Shown: positions 27,833-37,900 of the stretch, one piece after another | Layout: every line of letters starts with the position of its first letter | Numbering within the stretch: position 1 is the stretch's first letter | Assembly: GCF_947241705.1 (NCBI RefSeq) | Contig: NC_079259.1 | Coordinates: forward strand, 1,364,001 to 1,428,000 | Length of the DNA stretch: 64,000 nucleotides | DNA from: Saccharomyces mikatae IFO 1815 | Lineage: Eukaryota; Ascomycota; Saccharomycetes; Saccharomycetales; Saccharomycetaceae | Reading direction: 5' to 3' | Notes under the pieces: generated by a model | The model's input: only the letters and a program-made list of their open reading frames with translations | Database searches by the model: none | Told to the model about the DNA's origin: nothing | Translations under genes and position numbers: made by a program

Positions 27833-28717
27833 ATGGACATCAATATAGACGATATCCTTGCAGAACTAGATAAAGAAACTACTGCTGTTGATTCTACCAA
27901 CATCACACAAGTCTCTTCTTCCTCTAACCACAGAGATGCAAATACAATAGTGAATTCATCATTAGACTTGAATGACAAGACTCAGATATATGTTTCTCCG
28001 CAACAAGACTTTGCCAACTTGATGAAGTCTTGGAGAAACGAAAGGTGTTCGCCAGAATTATTACCATATCCTCATCAGTTGATGAAAAGATTGCTCAATC
28101 GAATATCGATGCAGTCTCAATTAATTGAGAACATATCAATGGGTTTCCTCGATATGCAAAATGCGTCTACTGCGAACTCTCCCATGCCGAACGACTCCAA
28201 ACTACCTTTGCTTTGTATGGAAACAGAGTTAGAAAGATTGAAGTTTGTTATTAGAAGTTACATACGATGTAGACTCAACAAAATTGACAAATTTTCACTT
28301 TATTTGCGGCAATTAAATGAAGATGAAAATTCGTTGACCTCACTTACAGACTTGCTTTCTAAGGATGAGATTAAATACCATGACTCGCATTCATTGATCT
28401 GGTTGAAACTTGTCAATGACTCTATACTGAAGTACATGCCTGAAGAGCTGCAAGCTATCAACGATACCGAGGGCAGCGTAAACATGATAGATGAACCAGA
28501 CTGGAACAAGTTTGTCTTTATACACGTCAATGGCCCACCAGAGGGAAACTGGGACGAAGATCCACTCTTACAAGAAAACGAGTTTGGTAAGCCGTGCTAC
28601 ACCGTGACCATCCCTGATTTGAACGAAGAAGTTGAACTCACCATTGGAAGTATCTATGTCATGAGATATGAAGTCATTAGGGATTTATTAAGAGATGACA
28701 AGGTTGCTCTTATTTGA
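27833..28717 (+). CDS. SLD5: GINS complex subunit Sld5
   Basis: Sld5 is one of four GINS subunits; GINS joins Mcm2-7 and Cdc45 to form the replicative CMG helicase. The 294-residue product has an acidic N terminus (MDINIDDILAELDKETTAV), a helical A domain centred on WRNERCSPELLPYPHQLM and ELERLKFVIRSYIRCRLNKI, and a small beta-rich B domain at the C terminus (KFVFIHVNGPPEGNWDEDP to the end). Length is identical to the S. cerevisiae protein as remembered. A CACGAAA motif, an SBF-like site, lies at 27699-27705 about 130 bp upstream, which would suit G1/S expression but is weak evidence alone. Confidence 0.95.
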   Translation: MDINIDDILAELDKETTAVDSTNITQVSSSSNHRDANTIVNSSLDLNDKTQIYVSPQQDFANLMKSWRNERCSPELLPYPHQLMKRLLNRISMQSQLIENISMGFLDMQNASTANSPMPNDSKLPLLCMETELERLKFVIRSYIRCRLNKIDKFSLYLRQLNEDENSLTSLTDLLSKDEIKYHDSHSLIWLKLVNDSILKYMPEELQAINDTEGSVNMIDEPDWNKFVFIHVNGPPEGNWDEDPLLQENEFGKPCYTVTIPDLNEEVELTIGSIYVMRYEVIRDLLRDDKVALI

Positions 28718-28742
28718 ATTATTATGCATTACTCCTTCCCTC

Positions 28743-28745
<3 letters not shown>

Positions 28746-28782
<37 letters not shown>
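28746..28782. repeat. (CA)n microsatellite
   Basis: An uninterrupted CA dinucleotide run of 37 bp lies in the 116-bp spacer between the convergent ends of SLD5 and PKH1. It is a simple repeat and probably polymorphic. Confidence 0.95.
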
Positions 28783-28783
<1 letters not shown>

Positions 28784-28833
28784 CTTGTACATATAAGTAT
28801 ATATACATGTATGTATTATCAAGCGTAATTCCA

Positions 28834-31110
28834 TTATTCGTTTGTTCGTGTTATGCTTTTCCGCATTTGCGTTGATTTTGCCAGCAACTTGGAATAATTG
28901 GAGGATGATCGGGTCTGCAATGAAGTGGGACGTTTTGTGTTAAGTTCTCCTTTTTCAGAAGCCTTTGAAATACAGCTGCCTGGTAGACCGTTTACTAATC
29001 TATTGGATTCAGGTACAGGAGGTGCTTGGTTTTTTTTCTTTGTATTTTGGCTTTTTTGGGAAATGAACTTATCGAACATTTTATGGTCCCGTTTCGGCGA
29101 TGCCACGTTGGGCTCCACGTTTACTTCACTATTAATCACTTTCCAAATTTTCATTAAAACTGACCTCTCTTTACATCTAATGAAAATCGTCTTGGGGGCG
29201 TCAATTTCCAGCAGTTGATCATTTCTATAGATCATCCTTTCAACTTCGTTCAACTTTAATTCAAACTGTAACTCGAGTTCATTTTCCTTCCGCATTTTGA
29301 GAGCTCTTTCCTTGGTAAAAACCAGTGCTCTCCCCAAATTTGTTATTACTAACACCCTCTTGTGAAATTTGCGTGAATTGTCAGTAGGAGGACCAACATC
29401 AATAGAGCTTCTGTAGTCTGGAACTACACTTTCCAAGTTTTGTGCTGAAATCTCTACATCCTTCATCAATAAAGCATGTTCACCCATGTTTTGCAACAAA
29501 TAAGACCGAAGATTGTCAGAAGAACGACTTCTGTTATCTTTTCCCTTTAGTGTGGTCGAGACTGAAGTAGGTGGCACATATGTGTGATCATTTGAAACCT
29601 TCCTTTGCGCCTTTTCGCGACCTATATTGCCCGACACAGATCTACTAAATGTGCTCAATTTGTTCCCCATTTTTGGTTGACCTGTGTACTCTTTATTGAA
29701 AGCTGCTGTTGCTGCAGTCATGCTTATCACAGATTGATCTTGAGAGGTCATTGCTGGCTCTTGTGGTGTGTTGTCCAGATGACTCCTACTGCTCAGTTGA
29801 AGATTGCCCAGTTTTGAAGTGGTATCGTTCTCGGAAACTTTTGGAGGTGGTTTCATCGCCTCTGCACTTATTTTATAAGATTGTATTTCTGGCGGATCAC
29901 CATCCCATACTGAACCATCTTCAAAATTGATTTTATCAAAGAAGACATGTGCTTTGATCTGTTCAATGGCCAGTCTATCGTTCGGATCCCTAACTAATAG
30001 TTTTTTCACCAGATCTTTCACTATTTGTGGAAAACCTGCAGTAAAGGCATACTGAATCTTCATTACTTTTTGGAACGTCAAATATTCATTGGCAGCTTTG
30101 AAAGGCGGTTTCCCCGCAAGCATCTGATACAAGATGCAACCGAAGGCCCAAATATCGCAACGAGAATCTGTATAGCTGTCATTTAGTAGCTCGGGTGAAA
30201 CATACTCTGCAGTACCAACAAACGATTTGGATTTTGCATACAAATCAAAACAAGGCTTTCCATCTGCTGCGTTTGACGGCTGCTCCGGTAAAATTTTGGC
30301 TGTCCCGAAATCTGTCAACTTCACTTTCATATCTTTGTCGAGTAAAATGTTTTCGGGCTTGATATCCCTATGTATAATGCCGATACTGTGCAAGGAGTCA
30401 ACGGCATCGATGATTTGCGACGCATAATAGCGCGCACATATCTCGTTTAGGGACCCATACTTCTTAATCAGGCCCAAGAAATCACCGTGGGGGGCATATT
30501 CTAGAAGAAAATACAAACTTGCCTCGTCCTGGAATGTAAAAAAAAGCCTGATTATGCCCTTAGTACCATTCAGCTTCTGTAAGGCCAATTTCTCCACCGT
30601 GACGTATTTGACTTTTTTTTGACGTATCAAGTACTCTTTACTCAACACTTTGACTGCGTACTTCTTGCCCGACTCGCGGGCGGTAGCCAGAACAACACTA
30701 GAATATGACCCGTCTCCGAGTTGCTCACCGAACTTGAAGTCCTTTATCCCCATCTTTACCACATGCTTAGTTAACTCCCCCGTCGTTGGGTCGACAACGT
30801 CCTTAATAATTTTTGCCGCACCACGTTCTGCCCATTCCTCTCTTCTACGCCTCATAGACGGATCAAGACCCATCTCGTGCTGCATACCCGGGTTGTTGTT
30901 TGCCAGGGGAATAAAGCGGTTGGTATTAGTCAATGCCTTGTCTCCAAACTGACCCTGTGGTGAACCATGCAGTTCTGACGCACTCTGAGTGTTACTGTCA
31001 TCCAAGAAAGAACGGGAGTAATCTTGCGTTTGTGTATGTTCCGAAACTGTCGGTACAAGAGGTTTAGACAGCAGTGCGTGGTCTGCCTCTGTCAAAGACC
31101 TATTTCCCAT
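28834..31110 (-). CDS. PKH1: PDK1-type sphingolipid-responsive kinase Pkh1
   Basis: Pkh1 is a PDK1-type kinase that phosphorylates the activation loops of Ypk1/2, Pkc1 and Sch9. It responds to sphingolipid long-chain bases and eisosome state. The 758-residue protein has a kinase domain at about 125-395 (LGDGSYSSVV, YAVKVL with Lys154, HRDIKPENILL, TDFGTAKIL and FVGTAEYVSPELL). A Ser/Thr-rich linker follows, then a PH-like region near 590-690. The kinase domain is very close to what I recall for S. cerevisiae; the region after residue 430 has diverged strongly. The frame is open 14 codons upstream to 31152; the ATG at 31110 (MGNRSLTEADHALL) is preferred by comparison. Confidence 0.95.
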   Translation of the reverse strand: MGNRSLTEADHALLSKPLVPTVSEHTQTQDYSRSFLDDSNTQSASELHGSPQGQFGDKALTNTNRFIPLANNNPGMQHEMGLDPSMRRRREEWAERGAAKIIKDVVDPTTGELTKHVVKMGIKDFKFGEQLGDGSYSSVVLATARESGKKYAVKVLSKEYLIRQKKVKYVTVEKLALQKLNGTKGIIRLFFTFQDEASLYFLLEYAPHGDFLGLIKKYGSLNEICARYYASQIIDAVDSLHSIGIIHRDIKPENILLDKDMKVKLTDFGTAKILPEQPSNAADGKPCFDLYAKSKSFVGTAEYVSPELLNDSYTDSRCDIWAFGCILYQMLAGKPPFKAANEYLTFQKVMKIQYAFTAGFPQIVKDLVKKLLVRDPNDRLAIEQIKAHVFFDKINFEDGSVWDGDPPEIQSYKISAEAMKPPPKVSENDTTSKLGNLQLSSRSHLDNTPQEPAMTSQDQSVISMTAATAAFNKEYTGQPKMGNKLSTFSRSVSGNIGREKAQRKVSNDHTYVPPTSVSTTLKGKDNRSRSSDNLRSYLLQNMGEHALLMKDVEISAQNLESVVPDYRSSIDVGPPTDNSRKFHKRVLVITNLGRALVFTKERALKMRKENELELQFELKLNEVERMIYRNDQLLEIDAPKTIFIRCKERSVLMKIWKVINSEVNVEPNVASPKRDHKMFDKFISQKSQNTKKKNQAPPVPESNRLVNGLPGSCISKASEKGELNTKRPTSLQTRSSSNYSKLLAKSTQMRKSITRTNE

Positions 31111-31742
31111 AGTAAAAATGTCGTGATAATATGCAATCAATTGCACGCGCAAAACTTCTATCAGATAGTGACCCCCAACCTATACGTCCTCGGCCTGGCT
31201 GTGTAGCTCTTATTGTCGCTCCTGCAATATGTCAAACCATCAGTAGCGTTAGCTTGAATTTTTCACGCTCCCTTAAACGATAATACCCTAACAGGCTTTC
31301 GATAACTTCTAGGGTTACAAAGCAAATTAGATAGGTCTTTTCTGCAGACTTCAGGGTTCAACCCTTAACTCCGAAAATCGGGCAAGCCCATTTTTTCAAC
31401 GATTTTTCAACGGATTTTTTTCCGCAGGGCATCGGTAATTGACAATGCTCACGACCGATGCATGCAACAATCAATGTAAAACCTTACTTAGCCGGTTACT
31501 GACGTATAAGCCAAACAAATATATATATATATATGTGCATGTTGACACACTTAAGTCAGGAAATCCATTGTTTCAATAGATACATATCAGTATTATCTAT
31601 TGGAACGGTAAGGACTTTACAACTTGCACCATTTAACTTCACAGCGGTGATTCTGGTTCCTAACTTTTCCATTGTTTGCCCTTTTCGTCACTCGTTTAGT
31701 TATTAGTCGCCTATAGTTGAGTCAAACTAAAAAAAAAAAAAA
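31111..31742. other. Divergent promoter region between PKH1 and IZH1
   Basis: This spacer serves both genes. It holds a perfect 13-bp palindrome-like site at 31354-31366 (AGGGTTCAACCCT). An overlapping 9-of-11 match to the Zap1 zinc-responsive element lies at 31348-31358 (GACTTCAGGGT against ACCYTNARGGT). There is an (AT)n tract near 31518-31535, and a run of 14 adenines directly abuts the IZH1 ATG. Confidence 0.45.
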
Positions 31743-32693
31743 ATGAGTCTTACTACTACCAGAAGAAGAAATCAAGAGAGCGTCTGTTGCAGCGTAACGA
31801 CGGGTTCCATTAAGGTAGAAGCCGTCTCGAGTACGACAGTTTCAGAAAAGAAGAAGTTGCTACATAATTTCGATGAGTTGCCAGAATGGCAAAAAGATAA
31901 CGATAAGATTCTCACCGGGTACGTCCGCGAGACACTGTCATGGAAGAAGTGTCTGTATTCCCTATTTTATTGGAACAACGAGACAGTGAACATCTATACG
32001 CATTTGGTACCGGCTGTCATATACTTTGTGTTTGCAATCACACTGACCAATTACTTCCTTATTCCTGTTTTTCCCTCGACCTCGTGGTCTGATTACACCG
32101 TGATCAACATATTCTTGATGGGTGCGTTTTCGTGTCTGATGTGCAGTAGTTGTTTTCATTGCATGAAACAACACTCTGAGAAGCAAAGCAACTTTTGGAG
32201 CAAGCTTGACTACTTAGGAATCATTAGTTTGATTTCCTGTTCTATGATTCCTATAATATATTTTGGTTATTTTGACCATATATCCTACTTCAGCCTGTTC
32301 ACGATTGTTACTCTGGTCCTAGCAACTTTTTGCACTGTATGTGTCCTACACGAAAAGTTCAATACTTCCACATTTCGTCCATTTAGGGCCATGTTCTTCA
32401 TATTATTTGGATTCAGTGGACTGCTCCCATTGACTACGGGGTTTTTCAAGTTTGGCATTCAAGGAGTTTTAAACAGAATCAAAGTAAGCTTCGTGTTTTG
32501 GGAGGCGCTCTTTTATATTTCAGGGGCTGTTATCTACGGGTTTAGGATTCCAGAAACTTTGGCACCAGGTAAATTTGATTTCTTAGGTAGCTCTCATCAA
32601 ATATTTCACATCATGGTGGTTCTTGGCTCCATATGTCATCTGAAAGCCATCATCGGTTCTTATAAATTAATGCATTCTCATATTCACCCTTGA
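31743..32693 (+). CDS. IZH1: PAQR-family membrane protein Izh1
   Basis: Izh1 belongs to the PAQR (adiponectin/progestin receptor) family and affects zinc and sterol homeostasis; in S. cerevisiae it is induced by Zap1 in low zinc. The 316-residue protein has a hydrophilic N terminus, the family motif [19 protein letters not shown] near residues 75-93, and seven predicted membrane segments (for example [19 protein letters not shown]). The C-terminal signature is [20 protein letters not shown], whose histidines are candidate metal ligands. Length matches S. cerevisiae. The ATG follows directly on a poly(A) stretch, so the 5' leader is A-rich up to the start codon. Confidence 0.94.
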   Translation: MSLTTTRRRNQESVCCSVTTGSIKVEAVSSTTVSEKKKLLHNFDELPEWQKDNDKILTGYVRETLSWKKCLYSLFYWNNETVNIYTHLVPAVIYFVFAITLTNYFLIPVFPSTSWSDYTVINIFLMGAFSCLMCSSCFHCMKQHSEKQSNFWSKLDYLGIISLISCSMIPIIYFGYFDHISYFSLFTIVTLVLATFCTVCVLHEKFNTSTFRPFRAMFFILFGFSGLLPLTTGFFKFGIQGVLNRIKVSFVFWEALFYISGAVIYGFRIPETLAPGKFDFLGSSHQIFHIMVVLGSICHLKAIIGSYKLMHSHIHP

Positions 32694-33042
32694 TGGGCTC
32701 ACAACAAAGAATAGTAAATAATTTATTATATGTTTAAGGTAAGAAAATAATTAAATATAAAAAAAAAGTCTTTATTCCGTTTTAGCTACCTGTTATTCCA
32801 TGATACAACTGCAGATGCAAATATTGAGTAGTTACTTTATCTTGTCGAGGTACCGCTCTTTATTAACCTAGTTAGTTTTCACATTAACAATGTAAAACAT
32901 GCCGAAAAATAAAAGGTTCAAATTGGTGAAGACACTACAAAAGAAAAGAGAGAAGGAAAACCAAGAGACCTCCAGACGATACCAGTACGCATCCTTTTCG
33001 AGAAAATTAGGAAAAGGGAAAAACTTGTGTAACTATCACGCT
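32694..33042. other. Spacer between IZH1 and MZM1, with an open in-frame extension
   Basis: This spacer contains the IZH1 3' flank and the MZM1 promoter. The MZM1 frame stays open through the last 144 bp (from an ATG at 32899), encoding a lysine/arginine-rich peptide. I see no other gene. Confidence 0.5.
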
Positions 33043-33411
33043 ATGAGCACGAGATTGAAGGCTTTAAACGCATACAGGCATGGCTTGAGAGCTACTCGTG
33101 TAGCTTTCCAGAATGACACTGAAGTATTGATAGCCGCGAGAGCAAAAATGCGTTCAGGCATGTTATGCCCTCCAAATCCTAAGCTAAACACGGAAGAACA
33201 GATCCAACATCTTGAAGACGTGGCTGTTTTCTTAAGAAGAAACTTGGTTCAAGGTAAAAAAGTTGACGGCACAAATACAAAGGAGCCTAGGTATCATTTA
33301 AACATTCACAAAGACACCGAATTGGGCGATAATGAAACTGTTGCAGATCCTACAGTGAAAGTGAAAACAAAATTAAGGGCAAGACCATTTAAATGCTCTG
33401 ATAAAAGGTAA
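33043..33411 (+). CDS. MZM1: Mitochondrial complex III assembly factor Mzm1 (LYR family)
   Basis: Mzm1 is a matrix LYR-motif protein that stabilises the Rieske protein Rip1 before its insertion into cytochrome bc1; loss also lowers matrix zinc. The 122-residue product begins MSTRLKALNAYRHGLRATRV, with the LYR-like AYR motif at residues 10-12 and a phenylalanine downstream, as the family requires. Helices continue through EVLIAARAKMRSGMLCPPN and EEQIQHLEDVAVFLRRNLV. The C-terminal tail is charged (KEPRYHLNIHKDTELGDNE). The frame extends 48 codons upstream to an ATG at 32899. I chose 33043 because S. cerevisiae Mzm1 starts there and the extension is not LYR-like. Confidence 0.92.
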   Translation: MSTRLKALNAYRHGLRATRVAFQNDTEVLIAARAKMRSGMLCPPNPKLNTEEQIQHLEDVAVFLRRNLVQGKKVDGTNTKEPRYHLNIHKDTELGDNETVADPTVKVKTKLRARPFKCSDKR

Positions 33412-33763
33412 TGATAACGCTCTCGTGTTGTTCTATTTATTCATTTCTCTTTTAAGAAGTTATCTACTTGTAAATACTTTTCTAATTTTAGTGCTCTTAC
33501 CAATACAGATGGTTTGAATCAGCGCTGAATACTGTTGCATTTATCACGCACATATATGTATATAGTTTAGTTTAGTTTGCATTCATGCAAACTCAGGTTG
33601 TTATTACTACTACTTTATCCCTTTTAACGATAAACCTCATTGAGCAAGGTATGTAACGGAATTAATTTAACAAAACTGGAGAAAGGATAAATAAGGAGAA
33701 AGTAATGCTAGCTAATTAGATTGATATAGTTAACCAAAGCAACGGAAGCACATAGAGTGAGAA
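33412..33763. other. Spacer between MZM1 and RSM28
   Basis: This 352-bp AT-rich spacer holds the MZM1 3' flank and RSM28 promoter. No gene or repeat is visible apart from a short TTTAG-type direct repeat near 33565-33575. Confidence 0.4.
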
Positions 33764-34849
33764 ATGCGATCATCTTTGTACAGGTGTGTTAGTCGGGCCT
33801 GTTATAGCACAAATGTCACAGAAGATTTCATAAACAGCATTTTGGCAAGAGCTCAAGAGGCAACAGCAAAAGCTTCTTCCAATGCTATCAAGTTGGATAA
33901 GATGAAAGGGAGTAGAGTTCACACTAAAAAGAGAAATGGAAATCAGAACAGGAATACTATGAACAATATGGAAGGCAAGACTAGAGAGGCGAGACAAGGA
34001 GAAAGAAACATGAGATTGAACAGTCGTAAAACAAATGACGACTCTGCACATACTAACAGGCAACAATGGAATAGAAGTGCAACCACATCTTTTGTCAAAG
34101 ACTCTATCGGAACTGCAGCGGTTACACAACCGCAGTTCAAAAAGATGCAGAGTAATTCGAAAGGAAATTCTAAGGTTGAAGATGATTTGCTTGATGTTTT
34201 CAATTCATCGATGGAGCAGAAATCGATTAGCTTCAATAAGAATTCGAAGTCCAAAGCAAGATTCCAGAAAAAAAGTCATATTTTAACGGCATCTAAAAGG
34301 AGAAAAGTTCCACAACAACAGCTGTTGCAGAGAGCTATCAAGAGACCTGTTAGTGCAGAATACATCCTAGAAGAGCCAACACCTCTATCTATACTAGAAT
34401 ATACACCTCAAGTTTTTCCAACAAAGGAATCCAAATTAATCAACTTTAGCTTGGATAGTTTGAGAAAATCCAATTACCCAATTTATAGATCACCAAATTT
34501 GGGAATTCTCAAAGTCCACGATTTTACCTTAAACACGCCAAATTTTGGTAAATATATGCCAGGATCTTCATTAATTCTTGCAAAAGAACCTCAATTACAG
34601 AATCTACTTCTTCAAGGTAATTCGAAAGATTTTCATAAGCTTTTCAGAGGAGAATATCAACTTTTAGAACCCTATGGAAGAACAGATTTTGAAAAATTAA
34701 CGAAATCTAAAGAGGCTGTGAGTAAACTCTTACACAATAGCCAAATTGTGAGATTGTCGTTACAATCTGTTGTCATGGAATCCGAGGATAAAAAAATGGT
34801 GTATGACGTTTGTTCTGGGATAAAACCAATTTCTGAACTTCAACAGTAA
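33764..34849 (+). CDS. RSM28: Mitochondrial small-subunit ribosomal protein Rsm28
   Basis: Rsm28 is a fungal-specific protein of the small mitochondrial ribosomal subunit that helps translation of mitochondrial mRNAs. The 361-residue product opens with a basic, hydroxylated presequence (MRSSLYRCVSRACYSTN). A long, poorly conserved basic region rich in Asn, Lys and Ser (about 45-190) comes next. The more conserved C-terminal half follows from about residue 195, including EEPTPLSILEYTPQVFPTKE and SPNLGILKVHDFTLNTPNFG. Length equals the S. cerevisiae protein as remembered. Confidence 0.92.
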   Translation: MRSSLYRCVSRACYSTNVTEDFINSILARAQEATAKASSNAIKLDKMKGSRVHTKKRNGNQNRNTMNNMEGKTREARQGERNMRLNSRKTNDDSAHTNRQQWNRSATTSFVKDSIGTAAVTQPQFKKMQSNSKGNSKVEDDLLDVFNSSMEQKSISFNKNSKSKARFQKKSHILTASKRRKVPQQQLLQRAIKRPVSAEYILEEPTPLSILEYTPQVFPTKESKLINFSLDSLRKSNYPIYRSPNLGILKVHDFTLNTPNFGKYMPGSSLILAKEPQLQNLLLQGNSKDFHKLFRGEYQLLEPYGRTDFEKLTKSKEAVSKLLHNSQIVRLSLQSVVMESEDKKMVYDVCSGIKPISELQQ

Positions 34850-34948
34850 TGTAAATATTAATACTTCATGTTTATATACCTGTAAATATATAATATATGT
34901 AAAGGTTCAATTTTAGGTTTGAACGAAAGAAGTACCCATGCTTCGTTC

Positions 34949-37900
34949 TTATTCTTGGTTTTCAAAGTTCCCACTAACTTCGTTGGAAATGGATATTTGA
35001 TTTTTCAGCAGGAATTTCCGTAAATTAGACTCCTCTTTCTTCTCTTTGTACTGACAAAGTACACTTAGGAGCAGTTCGGATATTGATTGAATAGGAAAAA
35101 TAGAGGGTATAGTTTCAAGGACCATTAATTGTATATCTATGTCACTGAAAAGATCGCAATTTCTTCGCAATAAATTGGTTACTAATTCAACTGAAAGGTT
35201 TAGGGAAGGTGATATCCTTAAGTATTGTTTCATCACCATAACCAAGTTTTGCTTACCCGTAAATTTTTCTACGTTTCTGAAATCATTGAATGAGAGGTAT
35301 ATTTTCAGCAACTCTTCAGCAGAAATCCACTTTATCAAATCAATAGAGAAAAATAACAAGCTTAACATATGCTCTTTATCGATCTTAGAAATTTCTTCAA
35401 ATACGAAATTGATAAATTCATCATCCTTTTCATTTTCCGATTTTAGATTTTCGCATTTTTTAAAAAGTTTTGAGAACCCTTCACATTCGAGATTATGCTT
35501 TAATTTGATATTAACAAAGTTTATTATATCTGTCTTGTCATAAGCTAAATCATTCTTGTATTCTTCGATGAAATGGTCAATAATTGACCATATCTCATTC
35601 TGATTGATTATTTCTTGTAATTTTGTCAAATAATAGTCAAAGAGGAATTTCGAATCACGACTGTTTTTAACGCCGAGTTCCTCTATAAATGATACCTTCA
35701 ACGAAACGTCCTCTTTCGGTATTCTGTCTAAAAACTCATTCTTATTTACGCCGGCCATGTTTAGTACCTTGAGAACTTGTTTGGTGATACTTTCCTTATT
35801 ATTTGCGTCACTTTCTCTCAGAACGAAAATAAGGTCATCGGCTAGTGTATCTTTGACATATTCCTCAGGTAGCTTTTTGATATTTTCTTCGATGAATGAA
35901 ACTAGTGATTCATAATTTTTAGCTTTTTTCAAAAGACTTAGCGGTTCCAGATATTCTCCCTTTACTTTATATATTTCGATTAGTAATTTATTTCCAGGAA
36001 AATCATCGCCATGTAAATGAATCTCTTTGATAATTTCGTCATAACTTTCACGCTCAAACATATCTATCGTTATAGCTTCGTTTGCCTCTAATCGCAAATT
36101 GAATAAAGTTATATCTATGGATCTCATTATATCATTGAAATCGCTTGCCAAAAGTCCAGTTTTATCTCTTTTTTTTAATTCATGTTTCATCATTAATATC
36201 ATTTTTATGATATTTTCGCATTTGTTATTTAACTTCAAACTTTTTAACTTTTCAACTATATCTATTAATCCATGAAAACACCAGATCTCGCTATAAACCT
36301 TCCAACCAAACATATAGAATAATATTCTGATGTCAATTTTGTCAGAAAAATCGCACCACTTCTTCATTACCTCATCTTCTATGTGATCGTAATGCAACAT
36401 CATTAGAAACAATAAAAGAGACATCAAATACTTTGATTCGATGTTCTCAAACTTTGTTAAATTCCTTTTTGCAAGCTTCTTCAGTTGGTCTTCGATATTA
36501 TCAATTTCATATTCTTCACATGATGTAAAACGCAAGATCATAGGTGTCGGGACTAGTAAATGGATCCCGAAGCTATTGTAAATGATTAAAGAAGTCTTCT
36601 CTTCGTAAGATTCTTCAATAAAAGCACGTTCTCTTTCTATTCTAAATTTATTGTCACTATGTGTTAGAGGTTCTAACTTCAACTTATTGAATAGTTCTTT
36701 TTTTAGTTCTTCGGAATTATTGGTATTAGTGAATATATTGTCTGATTTTGAAATTTTTAGATCTGAACTCGAGCTAATTACACTTTGCAATAACTGTGAT
36801 TCTTCGCTTGGCAAAGCAGAGTATATGTCGACTGATTGGAACGCAGACTCCGCAATTATGTAGGGAAACTCTACAATTATATTCCTTGGGTAATTTTTTA
36901 GCACTATTGTTCCTTTTATTATATCACCATGATGATTCACTACCAAGGCTATGGCGCCACTGTCGTATGAATCTCCTCCAGAACAAACCAGAAATTCATT
37001 TTCTTCATTAAAGTTCGTAATTATAGGATTCAGATCTTCATCAGTTTCACTTATTCGAAACAAAGGAATTACCTGTGACGTTTTTAGATTTATGAGTTCG
37101 TAATTATTCAATTTTGAAATCATTAACGTTTCTCCATGAGCACAAGCCTTATCTATTAGTTTAAAATTAAAGATTTTGGAAAGTACCAATGAATTTGCGG
37201 ATATTTTGAGTAATCTAACCCCTTCTGTGTGAAATGCATATATTCTGTAGGCCTTTGAGCTTCGGGAAAAATTACAGATAACAACATCATTAATGCCTGT
37301 GAGTCTTGTTGTATTGGGTCTTGGGGCAAATTCCGGAAGAATAAACAAGACCAATTCATTATTGCATAATATTAGTGCACCTTCTACTTTGGGTAAAAGC
37401 AGAATTTTGTCAATCTTCGAATTTGATTCTGCATCAAATTTTGTTCGGGATACAAGCATATAGTTTCCACGTTCAAGTTCAAAATAGTGCAGAAGGTCGC
37501 CAGTAGTTGTTCCCAAGAATATGTGGTTATCATAAGCTTCACAACATGTGTATGTTAAGTTCGATGGTACATTGTCTAATAAAGTAGAGATCCTAAAAGG
37601 ACCTTCACTTATTTCTAGTGGCAAACGTTCTTGTTCCTTTTCACTTGTCACTTTTTTGTCATCTTTACTTGTAATATCAGTCTTTGTAACGCTGGTTACT
37701 GTGCTACTTAAGGTACAGACTTCCTGTGCCTTGTCTTTGTCGGTACCTGAACTGTTTTCGATTGCTCGACTCTCTTCCTGAGAAGATGTATCAACATGTT
37801 CTATATCATTAGGGCTGGAACTATAGATGTTAAGTTTCATATTCTCTGTTTTGCATTGGCTGTCATTCTGGACGCTCTCTTCGTCATTTACTTTTTCATG

